Origin: Cryptomeria japonica
Taxonomy: Eukaryota; Streptophyta; Pinopsida; Cupressales; Cupressaceae
Assembly: GCF_030272615.1 (NCBI RefSeq)
Contig: NC_081412.1
Location: 664,976,481-665,040,480, forward strand
Length of the DNA stretch: 64,000 nucleotides
Reading direction: 5' to 3'
The translations under genes were made by a program, and so were the position numbers. Each line of letters opens with the position of its first letter. The first letter of the stretch is position 1. Shown here piece by piece: positions 23,966-34,829 of this stretch. The notes beneath the pieces were generated by a model that saw only the letters and a list, made by a program, of their open reading frames with translations, did not search any database and was not told the origin of the DNA.

Positions 23966-25158
23966 TACAGTTAGCATTTCTTCAACTTGGATTCCACCGT
24001 TTACCCATCTACAGCACCTGGGATTGAGATCTTGTCATATTGAAGGTGATTTTCCTTCTTTTCTATTTGCTAAATATTCACTAGAAATCTTGGACCTGTC
24101 AGATAACATTATGGAACCTATTCCAACTTGGATCTGGGATCTTCCCGCTCTTTACACGCTCAATCTATCAAATAACCAATTACAAGGTTCTCTGTCTTGA
24201 CACCCTGGACTTGAAAAGAAACAAGTTGCAAGGCTCTCTTCCATCTTGTAAGAGCCAGATTTCTTTCTTTGATGCCTCAGAGAATAATTTTAGTGGTTCC
24301 ATTCCTGCTACAATGTATGCTGGTATTTTACTTTAGTCAAGCAATTATTTGACTGCAGAAATTCCACCTTCACTCTGCACAAATAGAAGGGCTGCTGAAT
24401 TTATCGACTCGTCAGACAACGATCTCAAGGGCACCATTCCTCCATATATTGGGAGATGTATGGGGTTGACCATTTTAAATCTGGCTGAGAATGATTTGCA
24501 GGGGGGAGATACCAGAGCAACTGGGAAATCTGAGTGATCTTGGAACATTAAATCTCTATAGAAACAATTTACGAGGTATCATTCCCTCAGATCCTTAATA
24601 AATTGTCAGGACCTGGAAGTATTTAATGTGGAAAGCAACCAAATTCAAGGAAATATCCCAGTTTTCACTGGAGAGTTAAGATGTCACCGAATTCTAGGCT
24701 TGGCTTCAAATAAATTTGAAGGGACTCTTCCTGCCTTCCTACTTGAGCTGAAGTCTCTATAGATTTTAGATTTATCCCACAATTCTTTTTCAGGACCTAT
24801 TCGTAAAAATTTAGGAAAGCCAGATGCTATGGTCAACGAATCACATAACGATGAATCAGATGTTGTAGGATTGAAATTCGGATATATTCAAGATTATTCA
24901 CGATCATATGAATTCAAGTTCTGCGACCAAGTTATGCTTTGGATTAAAGGGGGGACAACTCCATATATTACAACTATCTATCTAACAACAATCTATCAGG
25001 CAATATTCCTCCAGAAGTAGTTCTTCTCAAGAATCTAAATACATTGAACTTTTCAAGAAACAATTTGATTGGTTCCATTCCAGAGTCTATGGGAGCCCTT
25101 GTTAAACTCAGGTCCTTGGATCTCTCAGGAAGCAAGTTCTCTAGAAAGATTCCCTCGG
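23966..25158 (+). pseudogene. RLP pseudogene 2, 5' portion
   Basis: Homology to the open RLP begins at its position about 63842 (VSISS.WIPPF), so the signal peptide, N-terminal cap and about a dozen LRRs are absent. LRR blocks continue (ILDLSDN, LAENDLQG, ALVKLRSLDLSGS) with several stops and frameshifts, for example in the stretch around 24190-24240. It parallels RLP pseudogene 1 throughout. At 25158 the gene is interrupted by Copia B and resumes at 30530. The five bases before the element (CTCGG) are a target duplication that differs at one base from the right-hand copy (CTCAG). Confidence 0.85.
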
Positions 25159-25775
25159 TGTTAGTTTGGTTAGCTAGGACAGCTAGTTCTCTATTTGTAA
25201 TAATTAGTAAATAATTGTTTGCTAAACAAATTTTGTTAGATAGGGACAATTATTTGTTAATTATTTGATCTCTTTTAGAAACTTCTAGCAACCAATTTTG
25301 TTAGGGTTGTTTAGTTGTTGTTAATCTCAGTCGTTGATTGAGAATTAATCTTAGCCATTGGTTTTCCAATGAGAGTAGTATAAAAAAGGGTCAAGGGTCA
25401 TTTGGAGGATATGAAATTTGTGGAGAAACTTGCAGTGTTAGCAAGGGTGTAGTGATAGCGTTGGGATAGTAGCGGGGTGGAATCTCAGTAGGAGAAATTG
25501 GGAGGTCGTCGAAGCTCTGCCATTAAGAGGCAAGCAGTATTTGTATCTCTTGATTTGTTGTAGTTAATATATATTCCTCATCTGCAGTACTGGTTTTCCC
25601 TTCAGGGTTTTTCCGAGGACAATTGTCTGAAAATATTGTGTCACTGTGTTGCATATTTCTTTCCACATGTTTTTATTTACGAAGTTGCAATTGTGTTATT
25701 TTTTAGTATTTCTCAGTTAAATAATCTTTATGAGATAGGAGATTAATAATCAGTAACCACAATAGAATTTTCACA
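25159..25775 (+). repeat. 5' LTR of Copia B
   Basis: It begins TGTTAGTTTGG and ends TTTTCACA, immediately before the PBS. Its promoter candidate is TATAAAAAA at 25379-25387. Confidence 0.93.
25379..25387 (+). promoter_or_regulatory. TATA box of Copia B LTR
   Basis: TATAAAAAA lies about 220 bp into the LTR and is conserved, with one change, near 30133 in the 3' LTR. This is the expected position for the U3/R boundary promoter. Confidence 0.55.
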
Positions 25776-25787
25776 TGGTATCAGAGC
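25776..25787 (+). other. Primer binding site of Copia B
   Basis: TGGTATCAGAGC directly follows the 5' LTR, an exact match to the usual initiator-tRNA-Met primer site of plant Copia elements. Confidence 0.93.
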
Positions 25788-25886
25788 TAAGTAGAAAAAG
25801 TTTATCCTAGGCAAAGGAAAGAAAATCGAGGGTCTATAAAACCTAGTTTGACCTCTTTAGAATTATTGTTTCTTTTATCCCTTGAG

Positions 25887-26988
25887 ATGGCCTTAGCAGG
25901 TTTAAGAGATCAGGACAAATTAGATGGAGCCTCAAATTTTGGTGTCTAGAAAGCCAAAATTTCTTTATTGCTAGAAGAGAATGGTATCAAGGAATATGTT
26001 ACCACTGTTGTGAGTGTACCTACAGATCCAATACCTCTTGCAACATATAAGAAGGAATATGCCAAAGCGAGGAGGATAATTTCCGCATATCACAAATTTG
26101 GATATAGCTAAGGCAATGTGGGACGCCATCTTGAATTTGTACTAGAATGCGACCACTAACTAGAAGCTGATTCTCAGAGAAAAGTTGAGGAATACCTGGA
26201 TGAACAAGGGAGAAGACGTGACAAGTTACCTCACCGGGCTTAGAGTTGTCAAGGATGAGTTAGCAATTGTTGGAGATAAACCAGGTGATGATGACGTAGT
26301 ACGGATAGCCCTAAATGGTTTTTCTAAGTAGTGGGAGGTCTTTGTTCAATTTATTAATGGACGAGACACCTAAGCAAGTTGGGATCAACTTTGGAGTGAT
26401 TTCACTCAGGAGGAGCTTAGACTAAGCCTTTTTAGTGGATCCAACAGTAAGAGTCAAAAAGGTGAGATGGACCAAGAAAACGTTGCCCTAGCAGGAAAAG
26501 GGAAAACAAAGAAGGGGTCTAGCAAAGGATCAAATCCACAAAGTGAGAAGAAGAAGAAGGACTTGCCCAAGATCAAGTGCTATGGAGGTCATGAATTTGG
26601 GCACTATGTTAGTGATTGCCTGCAAAGGAAGAAGAATGAGAAGAAAGGGAAGAAGCAGATGGCAGCTTTAGCAAGTGCAGATGAGCTCTCTGGTAGAAGG
26701 GAGGATGAGTTTGCACTCATAGCTTGTATGGTTAGCTCAACCTCACAAAGTAGTCGGTATATAGATAGTGGGGCATCATTTCATATGACAGGATTTAGAG
26801 AGTATTTCTCCAATTACAAGGAGGAGAACACCAGAATCTGGATCTCTATGGAGAACTTTTCCAAACTCAACCCAGTTGGGAAAGGGACTATTTGGTTTCA
26901 GAGGAAGAATGGAAAGTTGATTTCCCTTCATGATGTGTTGCATGTGCCAGGTTTAGGTATGAATATGATTTATGTATCTATCCTTTAG
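25887..26988 (+). pseudogene. Copia B gag and protease
   Basis: Gag starts at ATG 25887 (MALAGLRDQDKLDGASNFGV) and stops at once at a TAG where the family has Trp. A frameshift follows near 26080, then several TAG/TAA codons up to about 26375. From 26467 the frame is open for 173 codons: a Lys-rich region, the zinc knuckle CYGGHEFGHYVSDC, whose second cysteine is Gly, and the aspartic protease RYIDSGASFHMTG. The region ends in LHDVLHVPGLGMNM. Nonfunctional. Confidence 0.9.
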
Positions 26989-28173
26989 GATAAAGGCTAC
27001 AATGTACTCTTTAGAGGGGCTCATGTGTTGATCAAGCATAAGGATTAGAAATCACCCATAGCTATTGGAGTTAGGAGTGGTCGACTTTATAGGTTGCAGT
27101 TTGATACTCCTAAGCCACTCATGAGTAGCAACAATCCTAGAGATCTTGAAGAGCTATAGCATAAGAGGATGGGCCATATACATCATGGAGCACTTAAATT
27201 GCTTCATGAGACTGTGACAGGTGTTCTAGAGGTGAGAACAGAGCACGATGATGTATGTAAGGGATGAGTGTTGGGGAAGTTTGCAAAAGCATCTTTTCCA
27301 AGGAGTGACACTCGATCTAAGGGTATTCTTGATCTAGTACATTCAGATATATGTGGGCCAATATCAATGAAGTCTCTCAGAGGATACGAGTACTATGTTA
27401 CTTTTATTGGCGATTTCTCTAGGAAGACCTGGATATACTTCTTTAAGACCAGGGATGAGGTTTTTAGTCACTTCCAAGAGTTCAAGACTCTTATGGAGAA
27501 CTCGACAGGAAGGAAGATAAAGGTCCTTTGATCAAACAATGGAGGTGAGTACAAAGGGAATGAATTCCAAGAGTTGTATACCAGGGAAGGAATCAAGAGA
27601 GAGTGGATTGTTCCTTACAACCCGCAACAGAATGGGGTTGCTGAGAGGAAGAATCGATGCATATCGAAGGCAGCAAGGGCTATGCTACATGATCAGGACC
27701 TGCCTCGCTACTTATGGGCAGAAGCATGTAGTGCGACAGTATACATATAGAAGAGGATTCCACATAAGGCACTAGGGAAAATGACACTAGAGGAAGCTTT
27801 TACAGGAAAGAAGCCAGATGTCAGTCACTTCAGGATATTTGGGATTTTGGCATACTGTCATATTCCAAGGGATACATGTATCAAGTTAGATCAGACTCCA
27901 AAGAGGGGGTACTTTGTGGGGTACAGTGAAACCTCAAAGGCATATTGGATATTTATTCTAGGGACTAGGAGGATTATAGTCAGGTGTGATGTCAAGTTCA
28001 TGGAGGACAAGGCATTTAGGAGGTCCAGAGATTTGCCAATAGAGCATCAGAGTGAGCAACTAATAGAAGCTCCAAGGATAGCTCAACTGAGTCAAGAGCA
28101 ACAAATCTCGAGTACAGTCACTAGTACTAGTATAGGCTCAGGGGGTCAGATTTCACAGAGTATGGAGCAATAG
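26989..28173 (+). pseudogene. Copia B integrase region
   Basis: GAG-pre-integrase remains are visible near 27160 (KRMGHIHHGALKLLHE). The integrase core is split over several frames: LDLVHSDICGPISMKSLRG (first Asp), then near 27530 a TGA stop and NNGGEY where DNGGEY is expected, so the second catalytic Asp is Asn. The third motif (NGVAERKNR-like) is readable across a frame change near 27630. The C-terminal FRIFGILAYCHIP and RGYFVGYSETSKAYWIF segments are clear at 27781-28173. Both the stop and the Asp change would abolish integrase. Confidence 0.88.
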
Positions 28174-28281
28174 GTGTAGGAAGAGATGCATCAAGAAGAC
28201 ATGGAGGTTGACATTTCATCCTCTACAGTTGGGAGTAGGAACTATGTGGTTTAGCAAACACAAAAGAATACTTAGGAGTTA

Positions 28282-29918
28282 GTGGGTACTCCTAGGAGGA
28301 GTAGTAGACAACGGAGACAACCAACCAGGTATGATGACTATGCTGCATTAGTTAGTCAGTTGGTAGATAGCGAGCCTTCTAGCTATGAGGAGGCTGCACA
28401 ACATCAGGTGTGGCAAGTTGCAATGGTTGAGGAATATACCTTAATAATGCAGAATGATGTGTGGGAGGTACTTACTAGACCAACAGATAGGGTTGTGGTT
28501 GGATCACACTGGATCTATAAGATCAAGCATGGTGCAGATGGTAGCATCGAGAAATAAAAGGTAAGGTTGGTGGCAAAGGGGTTCTCTCAGAAGGAGGGAA
28601 TAGACTATGAGGAGACATTTGCTCTAGTGGCCAGGTATACTTCTATATGAGCTATAATCTTAGTTTTAGCACAGATGGGATGGAAGATCCATCAAATGGA
28701 TGTCAAGATAGCATTCCTAAATGGTGAGTTGAAAGAGGAGGTATACATAGAACAACCGAAAGGCTTTGTAGCACACAAAAAAAGACCCACATGTGTAGAT
28801 TGAAGAGAGATTTGTATGGAATCAAGTAGGCTCCTAGAGCTTGATATGAGCGCATTGATAGTTTCTTGTAGGAAATGGGCTTTGTGAAGAGTGAGGCAGA
28901 TACTAACCTCTACTACTTGATAGTTGGAGGTATGATTCTCATTCTTGTCCTACATGTGGATGACTTGTTTCTAACAGGTTCACTGGGGCTCATAGAAAAG
29001 TGCAAGAGGGACCTTGTAGTAGAGTTCGAGATGAATGATTTGGGACTTATGCACTACTTTCTAGGCATGGAGGTGTGGCAAACAAATGGAGAATTTTTTC
29101 TTGGACAAGGGAAATATTGCATAGAAATCTTGAAAAGTTTCAGGATGGAGGATTGCAAAGCCATGTCTACACCTATGATCATGAATTGGAGGAAGGTAGA
29201 CACATCTAGGGAGAAGGATGTAGATCCCACCTTATACAGATAGTTGATTGGTTCTCTCATGTATTTGGTCAACACCATGCCAGATATAGCATTTGCAATA
29301 AACTCTCTTTGTCAGTTCATGGTTGAGCCAGAGGGAGTACATTAGATAGTAGCAAAGCATGTGCTGCATTATTTATGAGGTATAATCAAGTATGGGATTA
29401 GGTATGCTTGAGGTCAAGGAATCAGGTTAATGGGCTATACTGACGTAGATTGGGTAGGTAGTATGACAGACAAGAGAAGCACTTCAGGGTGTTGTTTTTG
29501 TCTAGGATCAAGAGTTGTCTCTTGGTTCCACAGGAAGCAGAAGTTTGTGGCTTTGAGTTCTGTAGAGTCAAAATACATAGCAGCTAGCATGGCGACATGT
29601 GAAGCTATATGGCTTTGGAAGTTGCTACTATCCTTTTTTGGTCAGAAGGTGGCGACTACAGTGATACATTGCGACAATAAGAGTTGCATCAATTTGATTG
29701 AGAATCTGGTGTTTCATGATAGGTCGAAACATATAGACATCAAGTATCATTTCATCAGAGATTGTGTACAATGGGGGATTTTTCAACTACAGTTTATACC
29801 TACAGATCAACAAATAGTAGACATTCTGACAAAGGCATTGAGGAAGGCGAAATTCATCTTCTTCAAAGAAAAGTTGGGTGTCATGCAGAACAACTTCCTC
29901 GCTAAGAGGGAGTGTTAG
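28282..29918 (+). pseudogene. Copia B reverse transcriptase and RNase H
   Basis: RVT_2 begins with RRQPTRYDDY and SHWIYKIKHGADGSIEK, then a TAA. It continues as [39 protein letters not shown] and, at 28875-29243, VLHVDDLFLTGS: the catalytic motif is HVDD rather than YVDD. RNase H is open for 162 codons (29430-29918): GYTDVDWVGS, STSGCCF, FVALSSVESKYIA, HCDNKSC, DILTKAL. Its stop at 29916-29918 lies inside the first bases of the 3' LTR. Stops near 28556, 28650, 28800, 28868 and 29243, plus frame changes, disable it. Confidence 0.9.
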
Positions 29919-30529
29919 TTTGGTTAGCTAGGACACTGTTTCTCCATATGTAATAATTAGTAAATAATTGTTTGCTAAACAAATTTTGTTAGATAGGGAC
30001 AATTATTTGTTAATTATTTGATCTCTTTTAGAAACTTCTAGCAACCAATTTTGTTAGGGTTGTTTAGTTGTTATTAATCTCAGTTGTTGATTCAGAATTA
30101 ATCTCGGCTATTGGTTTTCCAATGAGAGTAGTATAAAAAGGGGTCAAGGTTCATTTGGAGGATATGAAGTTTGTGGAGAAACTTGCAGTGTTACCAAGGG
30201 CGCAATGATAGCATTGGGATAGTAGTGGGGTGGAATCTTAGCAGAACAAATTGGGAGGTCATCGAAGCTCTGCTAGTAAGAGGCAAGTAGTATTTGTATC
30301 TCTTGATTTGATGTAGTTAATGTATATTCCTCATCTGCAGTACTGGTTTTCCCTTCAGGGTTTTTCCAAGGATAATTGTCTGAAAATATTGTGTAACTGT
30401 GTTGCATATTTCTTTCCACATGTTTTTATTTGTGAAGTTGCAGCTGTGTTATTTTTTTAGTATTTCTCAGTTAAATAATCTTTATGAGATAGAAGATTAA
30501 TAATCAGTAACTGTAATAGAATTTCCACA
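29913..30529 (+). repeat. 3' LTR of Copia B
   Basis: It is 617 bp, begins TGTTAGTTTGG after the purine-rich GCTAAGAGGGAG and ends TTTCCACA before CTCAG. It differs from its partner by many substitutions and a few single-base indels. Confidence 0.93.
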
Positions 30530-30911
30530 CTCAGAACTTGTGAATCTCACATTCCTTGCAGTTTTGAATATTTCCGACATCATGCTTTATGATTTGATCT
30601 AGCAAGGCAAGCAATTTGCAACCTTTGAGTCTTCTTCTTTTGCAGGAATTCCAGGTCTACATGGACCTCCATTAGAAATTAGAACCAAAGAAAGTCAAGA
30701 AGAAATGTATTAAAGAGAGACAAAGGTAGAAGCAGAAGCAGAGGAAGAAGATGATGAAATGAAGAGATGGTGGGCAGTGGGGGTGGCATTGAGTTATGGG
30801 GTGGGAATTGCCACTGTAATTGCAGTGTTGTGCTTCCATATCAAATGGAGATACGAATATTTCAGTTTTATGGATAGTTTTATGTCACACTTGTTTGGAA
30901 AGCCACCTTAA
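30530..30911 (+). pseudogene. RLP pseudogene 2, 3' portion
   Basis: Sequence resumes exactly where 25158 broke off (TCAGAACTTGTGAATCTC, compare 5727). It carries the last LRR, the cap IPGLHGPPL, a charged linker, then an open stretch DDEMKRWWAVGVALSYGVGI with the membrane segment. A short tail ends KPP and TAA at 30909-30911. The tail after the membrane segment is only about 25 residues with no kinase, which identifies the family as RLP rather than receptor kinase. A frameshift lies near 30693 in the linker. Confidence 0.85.
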
Positions 30912-31309
30912 AAAATATAAGCTAGATATCACATTTTAAGGTAGAGGGACTCTCATAAAACATCTGGGCATTTGATTTTTCTACTTTCCTGATATCAGAG
31001 TTTTTACGTAACAGTTATCAATAGAACTTTTCCAATGTCAACTCTTATCTGAGTGATATGAGCCCCCACCACCATCAACCCTCTTCTTCATAATTTTTGT
31101 GTAATAATGACTTTTTCAACATCTAAGTTTTCTTTTGTTTAATGAATTTTAGATTAGTGTATAAATTTATGTGTATATCTTTACTAATTTTATGTTTCAG
31201 CGGATTTCTTTCTAAAGTGATATTTTGTGTAAATATTGAAAAAATTTAAATAATTAAAATGTGATCAAATTTATCATTTTAGTATTACAAGAAATAATTA
31301 TTAATTATT
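30912..31309. other. No gene seen
   Basis: AT-rich 3' flank of RLP pseudogene 2 with no recognised feature. Confidence 0.45.
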
Positions 31310-31760
31310 TAATCTATGATATAAGAAGATTTTGAGACTTGAGAAGCATGAATAAAAAAGAGTGAAGTGTTTATAAATAGTATTTTATAGATCACTTTAT
31401 ATGGATTAATCAAAGAAAATATAATTATAATTTTAGAGTCATCTTTTTTCTATATCATATAGTCTTATATTGTGTTAGTTTGTTATAATTCACAGGGTTC
31501 AACTTAATCTCAACACTAATGTAGTTGACAAAGGAAATAATAGTCACAAAATTCCATTTAGGTTCAATACAGTCCTACTCAAGTTTTCTAAAACTAATAT
31601 TTGGACGCCTTTTGATAATGCCATGATCTTACCTAGAATATTCACCAAGTATCTCTTACATTCTTCCATTATAATTTTAATATGTATGATAATATTGAGA
31701 TATATGTTAGTAGGGGGATTCACTATTAGTTTCAGTATGGGAAGGGTATAGGTGTTAAGA
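31310..31760 (+). repeat. RLP 3'-flank repeat, copy 3
   Basis: It aligns with 1-460 over nearly its whole length and with 6751-6930 in part. It lies about 0.4 kb after the RLP pseudogene 2 stop, which ties this repeat to RLP gene ends. Confidence 0.62.
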
Positions 31761-32089
31761 TGTATAATTATTTTAAATCAAATATTGTTTGTAGGATGAT
31801 AAATATGTCATAAGTCATGTTGTTTTCTTGTGTCAAGGATTTAATGTATAAATTGACAAACAAACAAGATTTAAGTCAAATGTAGGTCTGGGTAGTATCT
31901 TTGGTTGATAGACTAGATATAACAAAAGGGTATAACAATCTAATAAATAAATAAGTAAATAAGACACTTATGAAAATAAAGAATATGCAGAAGGCATATC
32001 TTATATGAGAAAGATGGATTAACTTTATAGATTAATGGTTCAGAATGTCCTAAAACCATGCAAGACGATGGAAAACTAGATGGCCATTA
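31761..32089. other. No gene seen
   Basis: AT-rich sequence with no recognised feature. Confidence 0.4.
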
Positions 32090-32700
32090 GATTTTCTGTC
32101 TACTACCTTTTTTCCTTCTCGCCTATCGTAAATATAGGTTCGCTTTAATTCAAGCTAGCAACCATCACATCTATGGTGAGAAGGGTACCGTCACCCTTGA
32201 CTGTATTTCATTCACTGTATTTTGTTGTGTGTTTTAGTTGAAGGCAATTTCCTTGACCGTATCCATCACCCGAACCGGTGATGAATGGTTCTTATTTGCC
32301 TTGAGACGGTTTGCACTGAGGAGTGATGTTCACATTTTTGGAGGCGAGTAGCTCCGAGGGGGGCTAGGGGAGGAATTGCAAGGGGGTCCACTGCTACTTC
32401 CTCCACTGCAATCAAACCTTCTGTTGTGATTCCGAATTGTTTCTCCAGCCTCGGGTATTGAGAACATATTGAGGCCCAGATCCTCCACAACGGCAATAAT
32501 ACGGCTACTATGTTTACATTCAGTGGTCCAATGAGAACATGGTTAATGGTGCTATATTGATACAAGGAATAGTTGTACGATGTGCTCTCACCAATGGCAG
32601 AGGAAGCATACTCCTCTGAAGATTAGAGGGCGCGTTTCTGTCCTCCGTAATAATGAGACTCTCACATGATCACTTCCCACCAAAGATATGTGTACCTACA
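32090..32700 (-). other. GC-richer island, possible exon relic
   Basis: Base composition here is visibly richer in G and C than on either side, and no repeat partner was found in the window. On the minus strand one frame ending at a TGA (32330-32332) reads EDLGLNMFSIPEAG and then a Ser/Pro/Gly-rich tail; another frame is open for 99 codons (32266-32565). I recognise neither. It could be a low-copy gene fragment or a piece of an unrecognised transposon. Confidence 0.25.
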
Positions 32701-34641
32701 AATTAAACAAACCCAATCATTTTTTAAAGCCGCTAAACATTACATCTAATTTGCAAAAACAAATAAACAACTGGGAGTGGGTACCTGCTATGGATTCTTG
32801 TCTGTGTAATGCCCAAAATTTACACATTACACAACCCAGTTATCCACCTTCAACTAATGTATTTTGCAATAAAAAAAAAATCAAAACCATATTCAAATGC
32901 TTTTGTACAACTAAAAGTGATACTATCAATGAATATGTAACCTTACAAAGCAAGAGTGAATGTTAGAACCATAACATAAGGCTTCTTTTACTTTGCATCA
33001 TAACATACCTCTTTCTCACCCAATTTTCTCTCGCACCCCATCACGATGTAATTGGCTTCTCCTTTGTACTTACACCTGCCAGATGTCTACATGTCTAGAA
33101 TCTCAACACAAGCATAGAGGATAGTCAGATAAATGATCATCATGTTAAGTTGTATCTTTACTTTATCTAGATCACTCATACAATAATTACTGGCTAAATT
33201 TGCATAGATGAACAAGATATGCACAAGATTCAGTAAGAAAAGGCATGATCATTTCAAACCCAAAAGAGCAAGACCTAAGGGCTAGACCTAATGTCTCGGG
33301 GGGTCATCATAGATGGCCTTGCCTACATGAAGGCGCAAAGACCTTGTAGTTTGTAAAATTTTTTGAATCCCGTCTAATATGATGGTATAATAATGGGTAT
33401 GCAACCCTTTCTAGGGTCCAACTCCCCAAACAGTTTCCTCGTCGACTGCCACCCACTTAGGTGAAACAGGGACAAATACAACAACAAGAATATACTATAC
33501 CCATGCAAGACACACACCTTTTTCCAAAAGAGGCTAATACCTCAATCATTACCCAACCGATTCTCAACTAACAAATATTTTGGTAGATGGTCTCTCAAGA
33601 GGGGCAAATACAAGGTTAATGTAGGTCATTTTCTTATACAAAACTGAAATTGATAAGTACAATCTAATGAACCAACTTGATGTGATGAGATAATAGGTGT
33701 ATAAAGAAACAAGGCTATTGAACTTCCTCTAGACATAATTGTGTCAATCAAGAAATAATTTAATACTTGCTTGGACTTTTAAACATCACCAATCTTGAGT
33801 TACCCTCCTTAGGTCATAGTGTCATTTATGAACAACCAATTAACATGATATCCATATGCAAGAATTAGCAAGCAACATAAACAATAATAAAAGTAGACCA
33901 ATCATAACAAAATACAAGGTAGTAAGAGCCAAATATCTTTATGAAGAAACAATTATGATAAAGCCATCACTCTAGACCTATGTGAGGGTCTTATTATAAT
34001 AGACTTTGATGATATCAGGCATCATAATCCTATTATACTATAAAACCATTGTTAAAGAGTCACCACTTACATCAAGGTCAAATAAGGTTCCTCTTAACGC
34101 AGGAGACAAATACCAATGGTTGGTAAGATAATACCCTTTGATCCCTCATATGATGATGCACAATAATAATTATTTTCTCATCAAACAACAATCATAAGTA
34201 TCATACTTTAGATTATTAGAGGTAATTCTTTATAGAAAAATCATGACGAGGTAGAGAAATGATTTAGTACATCATCAACTAGTTATGCACTTTAAATCAA
34301 TAACAATACACAAGAAGATCATTGTCATTAATGTAACAATATATAACAATATATAACAAGACAAACTAGCAAAAATGTTAATCGAGATTGTAACTACTTG
34401 ATATCAATGATGCTCATTAATAAATTTCTTTCAGCAAACAAATATGTCCATAAATAAAGTTAAATGTAATGTTAAGGAAGGAAATCACTATAACAACATT
34501 TTAACATTATTATAACAGTGTCAACTATATAACAATGATCAAAATATTCTATCAACCAAGAATGACAGAGTTAGCATCACACATCTTGCCACTAAAACAA
34601 CCTATATGATTGCATGAAGTATAGTCAATTGTGAGTAATAT

Positions 34642-34776
34642 TGTTGAGACATGGACCAGCTAGGACTCAAACCTAGGACCTTCCATATGCTGCTGGAGTG
34701 CTCTACCACTGAGCTACTGGCCCCTCTTGGACCAGTCCATCGTCAGTCCAGGTGTGGCTTATTTCCAACACCAACA
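34642..34776 (-). repeat. 3' LTR of the TRIM
   Basis: On the minus strand it begins TGTTGGTGTTGG and ends GTCTCAACA. It contains the better preserved tRNA-like segment at 34653-34723. Confidence 0.87.
34653..34723 (-). other. tRNA-like cloverleaf in TRIM LTR, copy 1
   Basis: The minus-strand 71 nt fold by hand as a tRNA. The acceptor stem is GGGCCAG/CTGGTCC (7 bp, one G-U). The D stem is GCTC/GAGC with loop AGTGGTA. The T stem is CTAGG/CCTAG with a 7-nt loop. The anticodon stem is about 4-5 bp with an 8-nt loop, so the anticodon is ambiguous. TAGCTCAGTGG matches the pol III A box and GGTTTGAGTCC matches the B box (GGTTCGANTCC) with one change. No CCA or T-run terminator follows directly. It sits inside an LTR, so I call it tRNA-derived, not a functional tRNA gene. 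Confidence 0.75.
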
Positions 34777-34784
34777 CCCCCCTT
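34777..34784 (-). other. Polypurine tract of the TRIM
   Basis: Minus-strand AAGGGGGG directly precedes the 3' LTR start TGTTGG, as expected for a retroelement plus-strand primer. Confidence 0.82.
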
Positions 34785-34816
34785 AAGCTTGTGCTTGGGG
34801 CTCCTAGCCTGGACCT

Positions 34817-34829
34817 GGCTCTGATACCA
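34817..34829 (-). other. Primer binding site of the TRIM
   Basis: Minus-strand TGGTATCAGAGCC directly abuts the 5' LTR and matches the initiator-tRNA-Met site used by plant Copia elements and TRIMs. Confidence 0.88.

Larger units (their letters stand above)
25159..30529 (+). mobile_element. Copia retrotransposon B, inserted in RLP pseudogene 2
   Basis: Two 617-bp LTRs (25159-25775 and 29913-30529) with TG/CA ends flank a gag-pol interior. The target duplication is CTCGG (25154-25158) and CTCAG (30530-30534). The undisturbed paralogue at 5718-5735 reads CCCTCAGAAC, so CTCAG is ancestral and the left copy has mutated. The PBS is exact and a purine-rich stretch precedes the 3' LTR. By eye the LTRs differ at about 7% of positions, so this insertion looks older than Copia A. 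All coding parts have multiple stops and it cannot move on its own. Confidence 0.95.
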
